Below are positions 17,512 through 27,549 of a stretch of 64,000 nt of DNA, in pieces (position 1 is the first letter of the stretch; the number at the start of each line of letters is the position of its first letter). A program made the translations under genes and the position numbers. Under the pieces are notes generated by a model. The model was given only the letters and a program-made list of their open reading frames with translations. It did no database searches and was not told the origin of the DNA. Source of the DNA: an uncultured Bacteroidota bacterium (GTDB taxonomy: Bacteria; Bacteroidota; Bacteroidia; Chitinophagales; Chitinophagaceae); contig CAILLK010000108.1 in NCBI GenBank assembly GCA_903835005.1, forward strand, positions 1-64,000. Reading direction: 5' to 3'.

Positions 17512-18165
17512 TTAATCGTAATGTGCCAAAACATTAACCCCACCCTTTACAGTATCTCCGATCTGCACATTTACTTTGGTGCCAATTGGCAAAAACACAT
17601 CGACTCTTGAGCCAAACCGTATGAAACCGAATTCCTCGTTTTGCTTTACAATATCATTTTCTGCAATATAGAATTTTATGCGTCTTGCCATTGCTCCGGC
17701 TATCTGGCGCAGCAGAATATCCCCTTTGTCATTGCCTATTACAATGGTTGTGCGCTCATTCTCGGTTGATGATTTCGGGTGCCAGGCTACCAGGTATTTG
17801 CCTGTATGGTACTTAATATATTTGATAACGCCACTAACCGGGTTGCGGTTTACATGCACATTAACAGGCGACATGAAGATGGATATCTGCAGACGGTTGG
17901 CCATAAAATATTCCTGCTCATAGGTTTCTTCTATCACCACAACTTTACCATCACAAGGAGCTATTATTTTATCTTCGCCATGTACAAAATTCCTTGAGGG
18001 CAGCCGGAAGAATGCCACCACCCAAAACCATATAAGGAACAATAAAAAGGTAATAATACCCGTGAGCCAGGCATAAGGAATAAAATGGCTGCACAACCAG
18101 GCAAATCCCATCCAGAGAATAGTAGCCAGTATGATATATCGGTAACCTTCGCGGTGTATTTTCAT
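17512..18165 (-). CDS. psd: Phosphatidylserine decarboxylase (short, Psd-like proenzyme)
   Basis: The enzyme converts phosphatidylserine to phosphatidylethanolamine at the inner membrane using a self-made pyruvoyl group. The 217-residue protein is the short form: two hydrophobic helices near the N-terminus (IILATILWMGFAWLCSHF and LTGIITFLLFLIWFWVV), the FMSPVNVHVNRNPVSG motif, and the self-cleavage site in GFIRFGSRVDVFLP, where cleavage between G and S makes the pyruvoyl residue. It sits downstream of cdsA on the same strand, making a phospholipid cluster. Confidence 0.92.
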   Translation of the reverse strand: MKIHREGYRYIILATILWMGFAWLCSHFIPYAWLTGIITFLLFLIWFWVVAFFRLPSRNFVHGEDKIIAPCDGKVVVIEETYEQEYFMANRLQISIFMSPVNVHVNRNPVSGVIKYIKYHTGKYLVAWHPKSSTENERTTIVIGNDKGDILLRQIAGAMARRIKFYIAENDIVKQNEEFGFIRFGSRVDVFLPIGTKVNVQIGDTVKGGVNVLAHYD

Positions 18166-18184
18166 TTTAATTATTATTGGATGG

Positions 18185-18192
18185 CAAAGGTA
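18185..18192 (-). promoter_or_regulatory. -7 box upstream of psd
   Basis: Minus-strand TACCTTTG matches TAnnTTTG and lies about 20 nt upstream of the psd ATG. It would allow psd to be transcribed independently of cdsA. Confidence 0.4.
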
Positions 18193-18214
18193 AGTTTTAA
18201 AAATTAAGGCTGGC

Positions 18215-19045
18215 TTACCTCATAAAATAATTCACATACAAAAATACAAAGGGCGTTGCTATCAGTAGAGAGTCGAACCGATCAAGAGCGCCACCATGGC
18301 CGGGCATGATGTTACCGGAATCCTTTACTTCGGCCATACGTTTCAGTTTCGATTCAAGCAGGTCGCCAAATGTGCCGGCGACTGTGGTAATTAGGGCAAT
18401 GATGATCCAGTCGGACAAGCGGAATAAATGCGAAAAATAGCCGAAAACTGTTGCGGCCACTATGGTAATTAAAGCCCCGCCTATTGTGCCTTCCCAGGTC
18501 TTTTTTGGTGAAATGGGAGAAAGTGTGTGTTTTCCGAAGAATGACCCCATCAGATAAGCCATCGTATCGTTGCTCCAGATCATGATAATCATAGCCAATG
18601 GCAGCACAATGCCCTGCATCCGCATTTGAATAAGTAAAATAACCGGAATGGTAATGTAGAGCAACCCACCTAATGACTGCAACCATGCCGTGAATGAGGA
18701 CTTTTTTGAGAGGGCCGAAACCAATAAAATAATAGCAGGCACTCCGGGTAGCAAGCGGCCTATATTCCAAATCAGGTCATCGGTAGCCTGGTTGGGTTTT
18801 AAGGAGAAAAGTCCGATGAGTAATATGCTAATAAGACTCATTGAATTCTTCAGCCAGTTGGGCCAGAATGCTGCAGAGTCAATCTTTGCCATGAGCCGGA
18901 AATACTCATTCATACATAAGCAACTGATGATACAAAACAGGCCTATGAATGCCCATTCTGTCCACAGCAGCCCGGTAAGCATAATGGCTACGAATACAAC
19001 AGAACTTGCAGCACGCGTGAGAAATGTGGGTAAGTTGAGTGCCAT
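18215..19045 (-). CDS. cdsA: Phosphatidate cytidylyltransferase
   Basis: CdsA makes CDP-diacylglycerol from phosphatidic acid and CTP, the branch point of phospholipid synthesis. The 276-residue protein is almost entirely membrane helices. It carries the family signature near its end, SKLKRMAEVKDSGNIMPGHGG followed by LDRFDS, with the metal-binding KD and D residues. It starts 6 bases after the CPBP protease gene and is followed 49 bases later by psd. Confidence 0.95.
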   Translation of the reverse strand: MALNLPTFLTRAASSVVFVAIMLTGLLWTEWAFIGLFCIISCLCMNEYFRLMAKIDSAAFWPNWLKNSMSLISILLIGLFSLKPNQATDDLIWNIGRLLPGVPAIILLVSALSKKSSFTAWLQSLGGLLYITIPVILLIQMRMQGIVLPLAMIIMIWSNDTMAYLMGSFFGKHTLSPISPKKTWEGTIGGALITIVAATVFGYFSHLFRLSDWIIIALITTVAGTFGDLLESKLKRMAEVKDSGNIMPGHGGALDRFDSLLIATPFVFLYVNYFMR

Positions 19046-19051
19046 AGGTGG

Positions 19052-20026
19052 TTAATATTGAGTTTCGTTCTGCATTATATCCGGTTTGTTTTCGTGGTTT
19101 TCCTCAGGAGTGAAATCATTTGTCCAGTCGTCAGGCAAAGGCGTACTATTCTTCCACAAAAGAAAGAGTGATAACGCAAAAAGAAAAGCGCCGGTTAAAA
19201 TCAGATAAACCGGAACGGTATTACTCTCCATAAATGCCTTAACACCGGCATTGTTTTTACCAACGTAGGATAGTACTACCTGTGACCCATTAAACACAAG
19301 ATGAGCCAGCATACTGCACCATAATGAACCGGTTAGGTAATAAATAGAAGAGAGTAATACTCCGGCAAGGAAAATAGAAATGAACCCGTAAATATTGGAG
19401 TGGAAATAAGCAAATATTACCGATGTAAAAAATATGGGGAAATACATAGTTACAAATTTCCTTTTAGCCAGTCGCAACAATAGCCCTCTGAAAAACAGTT
19501 CCTCGCCAACTGCGGGAAAAATGGCCATTATAAGGAATGTTCTTATAAAAGATGTAAAGTCAGGCATTGTTAAGAATGCCCCCATCATATGATCGTTGGC
19601 TTCCTGGCTGGCTTTAACTTTTGGCCCGAAATTGATATGGCTCACCAGGCTTTCAAATAATTCGAGGATTGGGATAGCGCCAAGCATTAGACCGATAACC
19701 AGCAGCAGTTGAATGGGCCGACCGGGTTTGCGCAAACCAAGGTAGGTTGCAGGTCGGGGATGGGTAAGGAAGGCAAAAGCCAGTGAGCTAACCAAAAAGA
19801 TAATCAGGCTTAAAACTCCCTGAACAATAAGTGCAGTATTAATGAGCTTTGCCGGGCTTTGCTCAGAAATGCCTTCAATCTGTATTAGGGAATAAGCGGA
19901 GAATTTAGGTAAAAGTGAGATCAGCAGTATGCTGGATAAGCTCCACATAAAAACAAACATGCAGCCAAAAAGTAATAATTGCAGCCCCCAGGGGTATGCA
20001 CGGAAATGTTTCATTTTAGAATTCAT
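19052..20026 (-). CDS. CPBP family intramembrane glutamic protease-like protein
   Basis: The protein has about eight hydrophobic segments and the CPBP (ABI) motifs: GEELFFRGLLLRLA (EExxxR), then YFHSNIYGF and the final HLVFNGSQ. Members with intact motifs cleave prenylated or membrane proteins, though the bacterial substrates are mostly unknown. I set the start at the ATG at 20026 (MNSKMKHFRAYPWG), because the longer frame would begin at a TTG inside a -7 promoter box. It heads the run CPBP-cdsA-psd. Confidence 0.9.
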   Translation of the reverse strand: MNSKMKHFRAYPWGLQLLLFGCMFVFMWSLSSILLISLLPKFSAYSLIQIEGISEQSPAKLINTALIVQGVLSLIIFLVSSLAFAFLTHPRPATYLGLRKPGRPIQLLLVIGLMLGAIPILELFESLVSHINFGPKVKASQEANDHMMGAFLTMPDFTSFIRTFLIMAIFPAVGEELFFRGLLLRLAKRKFVTMYFPIFFTSVIFAYFHSNIYGFISIFLAGVLLSSIYYLTGSLWCSMLAHLVFNGSQVVLSYVGKNNAGVKAFMESNTVPVYLILTGAFLFALSLFLLWKNSTPLPDDWTNDFTPEENHENKPDIMQNETQY

Positions 20027-20032
20027 TGGCTG

Positions 20033-20040
20033 CAAAGATA
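20033..20040 (-). promoter_or_regulatory. -7 box for the CPBP-cdsA-psd operon
   Basis: Minus-strand TATCTTTG is an exact TAnnTTTG match and ends 6 nt before the ATG at 20026, implying a leaderless or nearly leaderless operon mRNA. Confidence 0.55.
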
Positions 20041-20248
20041 AACAGATGGTAGTCTTAAATAGGAGATTAATTGAGGAATATTATTTGTACGGTTCAATTG
20101 GATTTTGAAGTTACAGCTACTGATTTTCAGTATTCTTTATTAAGTGAATTAATCTTTTCTCCTTGTGGAAAGTCTAACCCGCGATGTAATTTATCTATTT
20201 CTAATACTTCCAATTTATTATACTTGTATTATATTTAGGATAAACACT

Positions 20249-20256
20249 TAATTTTG
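20249..20256 (+). promoter_or_regulatory. -7 box for the NHL-repeat T9SS protein
   Basis: TAATTTTG matches TAnnTTTG, 64 nt before the ATG at 20321. A TTG at 20224-20226 stands 22 bases upstream, close to the expected -33 position. Confidence 0.5.
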
Positions 20257-20320
20257 CTGCCGGAAACAAAAGGTTTTCTGTAAAATTACCGTCTAATAAT
20301 TGAATAACACAAAAATTAAC

Positions 20321-22636
20321 ATGAAGAAATCAGTTTTACTCTTTGCATTTTCAGTTGCATTAAGCTGTGCCGGATTGCGGTCTGAGGCGCAGAACATTTA
20401 CACATTTGCAGGTATGGCAAGTACCACTGGGTACACAGGTGATGACAGCTTGTCAACTTTGGCCCGGCTTTCAGGCCCTTCGGGAATAGTTACAACCGCA
20501 GCAGGCGCTTATTTTTCAGATACAAGGAATAACGTTGTAAGAAAAGTGGCTTCTTCAACCGGTATAATAACCACTTTCGCCGGCACCGGCACCGGTGGTT
20601 ACAGCGGCGACGGCGGCCCTGCCAGCGCAGCAAAGCTCAGAAGCCCTGTGGGTATTGCTACTGATGCAATTGGTAATATGTATATTGCTGACAGCCGTAA
20701 TAACGTTGTTAGAAAAGTAGACACTAATGGAATTATTACAACCTTTGCAGGCAATAATACCGGCGGATATACAGGTGATGGCGGGCCGGCGACTTCGGCC
20801 GAATTGCGCACACCAGAAGGTGTAGCTGTGGATAATGCAGGAAATGTGTACATAGCTGATGCTCGGAACCTTGTGATAAGAAAAGTAAATACAGCAGGTA
20901 TTATATCCACCTATGCGGGAAATAATACGCCGGGCTATACAGGCGATGGTGGTCCTGCCACAGCTGCACAGCTGTTCGGGCCATTGGGTATTGCCATTAC
21001 TAATGCAGGTAATCTGTATATTGCCGATTCTCGCAATAATGTAATCCGTGTGGTGAACTCAGCAGGAGTGATCAATACGTTTGCAGGAAATGGCACGTTG
21101 GGTTATACAGGTGATGGCGGGCTGGCCACAGCTGCAGAATTATACAGCCCCAATGATGTAAAAACCGATGCAGCAGGAAATGTCTATATTTCAGATTCAA
21201 ACAATGTGGTAAGGATAGTAAATACAGGCGACACCATAAAAACATTTGCAGGCATAGGCACTCCCGGCTATAGCGGCGATGGTGGTGCAGCTATAGCTGC
21301 AAAAATGACCGGCCCGGATGGTATTGCCATTGATGCGGCACACAATATATACATCAGCTGCCAGGGTAATAACGTGATCAGAAGGGTAGGGACACCCATT
21401 GCAGGTATTAATATTACATCCAATACTGGTATTGATACATTATGTATAGGGCATATTACCCTGTTTACGGCAACTGCAATTGCAGCCCCAACACCTCATT
21501 ACCAGTGGCAGCAGAACGGAATAAATGTAGGTCCTGATGCCAATACCTGGGTGCCTGGTACACTGGCAACAGCTGATAATATTAGTTGTATCCTTCTTTC
21601 TGCACCTGCCGGAACTGAAATGGCTACATCAAATCATCTGCATGTGGACAGCCTTGTGCGTACCGGCACAATAAATGGCCCGGATCTTTTCTGCCTTGGC
21701 TCAAATGCACGCGAAAGAGACCTGGGCGGACCTCCGGCAGGTGCTGGCAACTGGGTCGTGAGTAATCCATTAATTGCTACCATTAACCCTACAGGCCTTG
21801 TTACCAGTTTGAGCCTGGGAAATGACACTGTTTATTTTATTTGCACCAATATGTGCGGATCTGATTCAGCAAGCAAGACAATACATGTTGTACCAAACAC
21901 TATAGCTGCTATTTCGGGCCCTTCCGTTGTTTGCGAGGGTGCCATTGTAACCTATACCGATGCTACTCCATCCGGTATATGGAGAACAATTCCCGGTCCG
22001 GCTGGTTTCATAGATTCTCTTACCGGTGTTTTCACTGCAGGGAACATTACAGGCCCCGATTTAATCATATATGGCACGTCTCCTGCCTGCTACCTTATAG
22101 ATACCATAATGATTGATTCTACTATAGCCAATGCCGCGATATCCGGGCCAACAGCAGTTGATTCTTCATGGACTATTACACTTACTGACCCTAATGCTGG
22201 CGGTATATGGACAAGCAGTAATTCCGCAATTGCTACTGTTGGCAGTTCATCAGGCATTGTAACCGGAATAGCTTCAGGCACAGTAACTATAACCTATTCC
22301 GTAACTGCTCCGGGTGGTTGTGTATCAGATACCACCTACACTATTCTGGTAGCTTCGGGAACCGGGGTGAAAAATGTTCAATTGAATGCAACTTTCGGTA
22401 TTTATCCTAACCCGGCTTCCGGGTCATTGAATATTACAAGTAGTAATCAATCAAATGCAACTGGAGAATTATGCATTACTGATATTGCAGGTAAGGTTGT
22501 TTTCACTTCACAACTTAAATTGACAAGCAACGCAACAACAGCACATTTGGATATTTCGGGTTTGCAGCCGGGTGTTTATATGCTGACGGTAAAATCTGAA
22601 CAAGCCTTTTATTGTACTAAGCTGATTATTGAATAG
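20321..22636 (+). CDS. Secreted NHL-propeller protein with Ig-like domain and T9SS sorting domain
   Basis: After a signal peptide (MKKSVLLFAFSVALSCAGLR), residues of about 30-370 carry six or more NHL-type repeats built on ITTFAGNNTGGYTGDGGPAT and NVYIADSRNNVIRKV; this folds as a beta-propeller. Ig-like segments follow, including a BIG2-type unit GGIWTSSNSAIATVGSSSGI that also recurs in the protein at 36155. The C-terminus, FGIYPNPASGSLNI to GVYMLTVKSEQAFYCTKLIIE, is a T9SS type A sorting domain, so it is exported and probably held on the cell surface. No catalytic site is evident. Confidence 0.88.
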   Translation: MKKSVLLFAFSVALSCAGLRSEAQNIYTFAGMASTTGYTGDDSLSTLARLSGPSGIVTTAAGAYFSDTRNNVVRKVASSTGIITTFAGTGTGGYSGDGGPASAAKLRSPVGIATDAIGNMYIADSRNNVVRKVDTNGIITTFAGNNTGGYTGDGGPATSAELRTPEGVAVDNAGNVYIADARNLVIRKVNTAGIISTYAGNNTPGYTGDGGPATAAQLFGPLGIAITNAGNLYIADSRNNVIRVVNSAGVINTFAGNGTLGYTGDGGLATAAELYSPNDVKTDAAGNVYISDSNNVVRIVNTGDTIKTFAGIGTPGYSGDGGAAIAAKMTGPDGIAIDAAHNIYISCQGNNVIRRVGTPIAGINITSNTGIDTLCIGHITLFTATAIAAPTPHYQWQQNGINVGPDANTWVPGTLATADNISCILLSAPAGTEMATSNHLHVDSLVRTGTINGPDLFCLGSNARERDLGGPPAGAGNWVVSNPLIATINPTGLVTSLSLGNDTVYFICTNMCGSDSASKTIHVVPNTIAAISGPSVVCEGAIVTYTDATPSGIWRTIPGPAGFIDSLTGVFTAGNITGPDLIIYGTSPACYLIDTIMIDSTIANAAISGPTAVDSSWTITLTDPNAGGIWTSSNSAIATVGSSSGIVTGIASGTVTITYSVTAPGGCVSDTTYTILVASGTGVKNVQLNATFGIYPNPASGSLNITSSNQSNATGELCITDIAGKVVFTSQLKLTSNATTAHLDISGLQPGVYMLTVKSEQAFYCTKLIIE

Positions 22637-22659
22637 GTATTTATATTATATGTATTTAG

Positions 22660-22693
22660 CCCGTCTGAAGATATTCACTTCAGGCGGGTTTGT
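22660..22693 (+). terminator. rho-independent terminator
   Basis: CCCGTCTGAAG (22660-22670) pairs with CTTCAGGCGGG (22678-22688), one G-T wobble, then TTTGTT. It ends the plus-strand transcript and sits between convergent genes. Confidence 0.75.
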
Positions 22694-22720
22694 TATATCC
22701 GGCACTTACTCCTGAATATT

Positions 22721-23518
22721 TTAATGTAATTCTTTATTTGCCGGTCTGAACGATTCATACCAATTCTTGGCAGTATCGGTCCAGCCGACCAACCATGCTG
22801 TCAGTTCATCCACATTAAGCTCGTTTATATCATAGCTCACCATTCGCATTATTGATTGAGGCCATAATTTTTTGGCCTTTTCCGCAGCTTCATCCGACTG
22901 TGCAAAAGTTTTATAAAGATCCCATGCTCCATAAAGATGCAGCAATTCATGAGCAATTGTTGCCGTATAGATTTTTTCGTCGTTCCAGTATTTTTCGTAA
23001 AGCACAGATCCCTCCAGGAAATAAAGCTCTTTATTCATTTTACTTGAGTAAGCCATTGAATAACTTGTACCCTTCCCTTTAACAAAAATGATTAGTTGCA
23101 GGTTATCGCAATTATTCTCTGCCATTGTTTTGTTGTAAAATTTCACGTTGCCGGCATAGCCAGCCTGTTTTAGTACAACGGATACCCAGTCCACCGGTTC
23201 TTTTCCAGAAGCAGTTCCCCGTTTTAAAGCAGCAAGTTTTATATCCTGATCATATCCTAATATGCTGCTGGCGAATTTTAGTGATACCGAATAATGCTCT
23301 GCCTGATTTTTTAGCCAGATTTCAGCCTCATGAAGTTGATTAATCAATCCATCCTTCTCCTTTATATTCCAGTTGTCATCTTCTGTTGAAACAAATAAAA
23401 CTACTGTAAAAACTTTGTTCCTGAATTCTTTTGCGCTGCCTGAACGCCAGATACCGACCGACTGGGCTGTAGCTACCTGAGTCATGAACCAAAAAGAGAT
23501 TAATAACAGCTGTTTCAT
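22721..23518 (-). CDS. Secreted zinc metallopeptidase-like protein (HExxHxxGxxD)
   Basis: A signal peptide (MKQLLLISFWFMTQVATAQS) is followed by about 245 residues. The zinc site is ATIAHELLHLYGAWD, an extended HExxHxxGxxD motif in which the third ligand would be Asp, as in snapalysin-type metzincins. A downstream SIMRMVSYD could supply a Met-turn-like element. I recognise no other domain, and the family is not one I can name. It is convergent with the NHL protein and divergent from the DUF4331 genes. Confidence 0.72.
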   Translation of the reverse strand: MKQLLLISFWFMTQVATAQSVGIWRSGSAKEFRNKVFTVVLFVSTEDDNWNIKEKDGLINQLHEAEIWLKNQAEHYSVSLKFASSILGYDQDIKLAALKRGTASGKEPVDWVSVVLKQAGYAGNVKFYNKTMAENNCDNLQLIIFVKGKGTSYSMAYSSKMNKELYFLEGSVLYEKYWNDEKIYTATIAHELLHLYGAWDLYKTFAQSDEAAEKAKKLWPQSIMRMVSYDINELNVDELTAWLVGWTDTAKNWYESFRPANKELH

Positions 23519-23667
23519 AATACCTGCAAATTAATGGTTTATGCAATCCTGCGCGGGTTGTCAGTTTTTATTTTCAGGAACATTAAAACTAAACCTGAAA
23601 AGCCCTCGTAAGTAATACCGATGCCAGAAGGCAAATGAATTATCGTTCAACTTAAATCACAAAAAGT

Positions 23668-25431
23668 ATGAGAAAAATCAACTGTTTCAGAAGACTAAGG
23701 TTCTTACCTTTCTTCCTGGGAGTTATGGCCTTGGGTACTACTACTTATGCATCCAGCCACAGAGAAGCTCCCCTGATCTCCAACGATCCGCAAGCCGACA
23801 ATACCGACTTGTATGTATTCCGCAGCCCCGATGACACTAACACCGTGACAATCATCGCCAATTACATCCCCTTTGAATCGCCGGAAGGAGGACCCAATTA
23901 TTTTACTTTCGGCACCAATGTGCGCTACGAGATCCACATTAAAAATAAAGCAACAGGAATGGCCGACGATATTACCTACCGCTTTACTTTCTCACAGGTA
24001 AACCAGGATACAACCACTTTTTTCAACATCAGGCTGGGCAAGCAGAATCTGAAAACAGTATATACCTGCCAGAAAAGCACCGATGGGGGATTGACATGGA
24101 CAACCATTATAACCAATGGTATAGTTCCGCCTCCAAATATCGGCCCGCGCTCTATTGAAAACAGCACTGTGGGTCTTGGCGCACCCAACTACCTTAGCCT
24201 TATGACAGGTGCAATAGCAACAGCTACAAGCGGTGAAACAGCTTTCTGCGGGCCAGTTGATGATCCGTTTTTTGTGGATCTTGCAGGAGCTTTTGACCTG
24301 GGAAATTTCAGGCCGTACGGATTGAGCACAACCAATGTGCCAAAAGATGGTCTGGCCCGTTTCAACTGCCATACTATTGCGCTCAAGATACCTATAAGCA
24401 TGTTGCAGGCAGGTGGTTTGAGTGTTACATCGGCAACAAGTATCCTCGACAGCAGATTTGTGATAGGCGTATGGGCCTCGGCCAGCAGGCAGCAGATCAA
24501 AACAATAGCTACCGGCAGTAATCCTTCTTATTCAGGTACCTGGGTGCAGGTTTCGCGCCTGGGTATGCCGCTGACCAATGAAGTAGTTATACCAGTAGGC
24601 ATGAAGGATTACTGGAATTCGCAGAATCCGGCCAATGATGTTCAGTTTGCTAAATACTTCAGCAACCCCGAACTCGCGCTATATATGGATAAATCACAGT
24701 ACGGTGGTGCAGTGCCTTCACTCAATGCCTTACGCATTCAGTCCAACTCATTGCAGGCCTTCGATTTCCGCAATACCCATAAGGGACTGTATGGTCTGAA
24801 AGGTTCAACAGCAGTAGCAGGAACTGCATTGGACGATGCCATATTCGGTACCATATTATTGCCCGACTCTATGAGCCCGAGAGCAGTAGATATATTGCCT
24901 ATATTCTTCACAGGTGTTCCTAACCTTGCTCCTTATCAGCTGGCCACAGGTAAGCCCGTTGGCAATCCGCTGGCACATGGCAAGCCATTCATCAATAACT
25001 TCCTTCCGACCCTGGGTGATATGCTGCGCCTGAATATGGCAGTGCCCGTTACACCCCGTACTGATCCTGATTTCAGCTCAGAAGGGATTATACAAGCTGC
25101 TGCTTTAGGGCTTACCAGCGCCACCTATAATACAGATACCAGCTTGCAGTTTATTCCTAATATGGATGGTTTCCCCAATGGCCGCAGGCTGGAGGATGAT
25201 GTAACCACCATAGAATTGCAGGCAGTAGGCGGTGTAGCGTTGGCTGCTATAGGCCTCTGGTACGATGATTACATAGTTGGTGTAAGCACTACACCTGTTA
25301 CCGCCAACCTGGGCAATGTGCTGGGCTTCAATGCTGGCATCACGCACAATGACACTACATTCCAGGCCGTTTTCCCTTATGAGCAGCAGCCATGGAGAGG
25401 CTATGATTATACTTACCAGGCAAGGTTTTAA
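23668..25431 (+). CDS. DUF4331 protein, copy 1 (no T9SS domain)
   Basis: A signal peptide ending near TTYA is followed at once by the DUF4331 start SSHREAPLISNDPQADNTDLY, and the domain fills the protein (587 residues). DUF4331 proteins are secreted and of unknown function. The chain ends FPYEQQPWRGYDYTYQARF with no sorting domain, unlike its neighbour. Long blocks are shared with copy 2, such as FIPNMDGFPNGRRLEDDVTT and FAGPVDDPFFVDL-type stretches, so the pair arose by tandem duplication. Confidence 0.88.
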   Translation: MRKINCFRRLRFLPFFLGVMALGTTTYASSHREAPLISNDPQADNTDLYVFRSPDDTNTVTIIANYIPFESPEGGPNYFTFGTNVRYEIHIKNKATGMADDITYRFTFSQVNQDTTTFFNIRLGKQNLKTVYTCQKSTDGGLTWTTIITNGIVPPPNIGPRSIENSTVGLGAPNYLSLMTGAIATATSGETAFCGPVDDPFFVDLAGAFDLGNFRPYGLSTTNVPKDGLARFNCHTIALKIPISMLQAGGLSVTSATSILDSRFVIGVWASASRQQIKTIATGSNPSYSGTWVQVSRLGMPLTNEVVIPVGMKDYWNSQNPANDVQFAKYFSNPELALYMDKSQYGGAVPSLNALRIQSNSLQAFDFRNTHKGLYGLKGSTAVAGTALDDAIFGTILLPDSMSPRAVDILPIFFTGVPNLAPYQLATGKPVGNPLAHGKPFINNFLPTLGDMLRLNMAVPVTPRTDPDFSSEGIIQAAALGLTSATYNTDTSLQFIPNMDGFPNGRRLEDDVTTIELQAVGGVALAAIGLWYDDYIVGVSTTPVTANLGNVLGFNAGITHNDTTFQAVFPYEQQPWRGYDYTYQARF

Positions 25432-25463
25432 TCCCATTCATCCACACAAAAAAATCTACTAAA

Positions 25464-27500
25464 ATGAGAAATAGTATAAACAAACTTTTGGTAGCAGCGC
25501 TTATATGCCTGCTGCCCCAGATACAGGCTGTAGCCTCATCGCACAGAGAGGCGCCCCTGATATCAGCCGACCCGCTGGCCGATAATACGGATCTTTATGT
25601 ATTCAGGAGCCCGTGCGACACGAATAACATTGTGATCATAGCCAACTACATACCTTTTGAGCATCCGGCCGGTGGGCCAAACTGGTTCAATTTCGGACAG
25701 AACATACGGTATGAGATCCACATCAAAAACAAGACCACAACAACCGGTGATGATATTACCTACCGGTTTACATTCACACAGGTTAATCAGGATACAACAA
25801 CGTTCTTCAATATCCGCCTGGGAAAGCAGAATGTTATGGATAAGTATACCTGCGAGCGGAGTATGGATGGCGGGGTAACCTGGACAACAATTATGACCAA
25901 CGGCGTTGTTCCCCCTGCCAATATAGGGCCCCGCTCCATACAAAGTGGAGTGGGCCTGGGCGCTACTGCCGGATACGACAGCCTGATGCTTGCTGCTGTA
26001 GCAACCGCTACAACCGGCGAGAAACTCTTTGCAGGCCCGGTAGATGATCCGTTCTTTGTGGATCTGGGCGGGGCATTTGATGTAGGCGGTTTCCGTGCCG
26101 CTGGCCGCGACGGACTGGCGAAATTCAATTGCCACTCAATTGTGCTGGAGATACCTATATCTACGTTGCAGAAAACAGGATTAACTATAGCTGGAGCTAC
26201 GAGTATCCTTGATCCCAACTTCGTGATAGGTGTATGGGCATCGGCCAGCAGGCCTGCCATGACTACCCTCAGCTCAACCGGAGGCCAGCCAGCCACTTCA
26301 GGAGCTTGGGTACAGGTTTCCCGCCTGGGTATGCCGCTGACTAATGAAGTAATCATTCCTATTGGTTCTAAAGACAGGTGGAATGGCGCAAACCCCTATA
26401 CCGATGATGCTGCCTATGAGCCATTCTTTGAGAACCCTGAACTGGCGCTGTATATGGATACCACAGCATTTGCCGCTGCAGTACCCGGTCTTGCTCCATT
26501 ACGGATACAGGCCTATTCTTTGGGCGCATTCGATTTTCTGAATGGACAGCCTGGTTTATTCCCTGTAAAGGGTACTGCGGGCACAACCGGTACAGCTTTA
26601 GATACACTTATATTCGGTAATTTCCTGTTACCCAATAACCATAGCCCGCGCGCTGTAGATCTCTTGCCGATATTCTATACCGGTGTACCAAATCTTAATC
26701 CTTACCAGCTCGCAACAGGCAAAGCTGCCGGCAATCCGCTGTCTCCCGGCAAGCCGTTTATCAATAACTTCCTGCCTACATTCTGCGACATGATCAGGCT
26801 GAATATGGCAGTGCCGGTTACCCCCCGCACCGACCCAAATTTCAGTTCGCTTGGATTGATAAGTGCAGCTGTACTCGGATTGACCAACACAGCTTATAAT
26901 ACCACGACAACCCTGCAGTTTATACCCAATATGGATGGTTTCCCTAATGGCCGCAGGCTGGAGGATGATGTAACTACTATTGAGTTGCAGGCAGTATCAG
27001 GTGCAGTTTTGGCAGCAATAGGTTTGTGGTACGATGATTATACAGTTGGTGGCAGTCCGGTTACTACCAAGCTTACCAATGTGCTGGGCTTCAATGCAGG
27101 TGTTACACATAATGATACCACATTCAAAGCCTGCTTCCCGTATGTACAGGATCCATGGCCCGGATTTACCGGTACTGAATATACTGGTCCGACCAGTTTG
27201 CAGACTGCAGGTATAGCAACACTGCCGCTCAGTACGCCATCATTTGCAATGAATGCATATCCTAATCCGTTCAGTTCGCAGGTAACTTTCCGTTACAAGC
27301 TGGATGATGATGCAACAATAAGTATACAGGTAATGGATATAACCGGCAGGTTGGTTAACACAGCAGATCTGGGTAATAAATCTTCAGGCGATTATACTTA
27401 CCAGATGAATACAGCAACATTAATTCCCGGCAATTATTTTGCCATATTGCTGGTGAATAATCAAAGAGTACAATCAATAAAAGTGGTGAAAACCCAATAA
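25464..27500 (+). CDS. DUF4331 protein, copy 2, with T9SS sorting domain
   Basis: This paralogue of the preceding protein has a signal peptide ending QAVA and the DUF4331 start SSHREAPLISADPLADNTDLY. It has an extra tail of about 90 residues: MNAYPNPFSSQVTFRYKLDD to GNYFAILLVNNQRVQSIKVV, which is a T9SS type A sorting domain. Thus copy 2 should be exported across the outer membrane while copy 1 should stay in the periplasm. The genes are 32 bases apart and a terminator follows. Confidence 0.9.
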   Translation: MRNSINKLLVAALICLLPQIQAVASSHREAPLISADPLADNTDLYVFRSPCDTNNIVIIANYIPFEHPAGGPNWFNFGQNIRYEIHIKNKTTTTGDDITYRFTFTQVNQDTTTFFNIRLGKQNVMDKYTCERSMDGGVTWTTIMTNGVVPPANIGPRSIQSGVGLGATAGYDSLMLAAVATATTGEKLFAGPVDDPFFVDLGGAFDVGGFRAAGRDGLAKFNCHSIVLEIPISTLQKTGLTIAGATSILDPNFVIGVWASASRPAMTTLSSTGGQPATSGAWVQVSRLGMPLTNEVIIPIGSKDRWNGANPYTDDAAYEPFFENPELALYMDTTAFAAAVPGLAPLRIQAYSLGAFDFLNGQPGLFPVKGTAGTTGTALDTLIFGNFLLPNNHSPRAVDLLPIFYTGVPNLNPYQLATGKAAGNPLSPGKPFINNFLPTFCDMIRLNMAVPVTPRTDPNFSSLGLISAAVLGLTNTAYNTTTTLQFIPNMDGFPNGRRLEDDVTTIELQAVSGAVLAAIGLWYDDYTVGGSPVTTKLTNVLGFNAGVTHNDTTFKACFPYVQDPWPGFTGTEYTGPTSLQTAGIATLPLSTPSFAMNAYPNPFSSQVTFRYKLDDDATISIQVMDITGRLVNTADLGNKSSGDYTYQMNTATLIPGNYFAILLVNNQRVQSIKVVKTQ

Positions 27501-27525
27501 GAAGGTGGTTTTGGTTTGATAAAGA

Positions 27526-27549
27526 GGCCGGGTTTGCCCGGCCTTTTTT
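27526..27549 (+). terminator. rho-independent terminator after the DUF4331 pair
   Basis: GGCCGGG (27526-27532), loop TTTG, CCCGGCC (27537-27543), then TTTTTT. Strong stem. Confidence 0.92.

Noticed and set aside
18255-18300. T-loop-like GTCGAACCG suggesting a tRNA
   Set aside because: It lies inside the cdsA signature region; no cloverleaf can be drawn. A similar match at 29385 lies in the Rpn gene.
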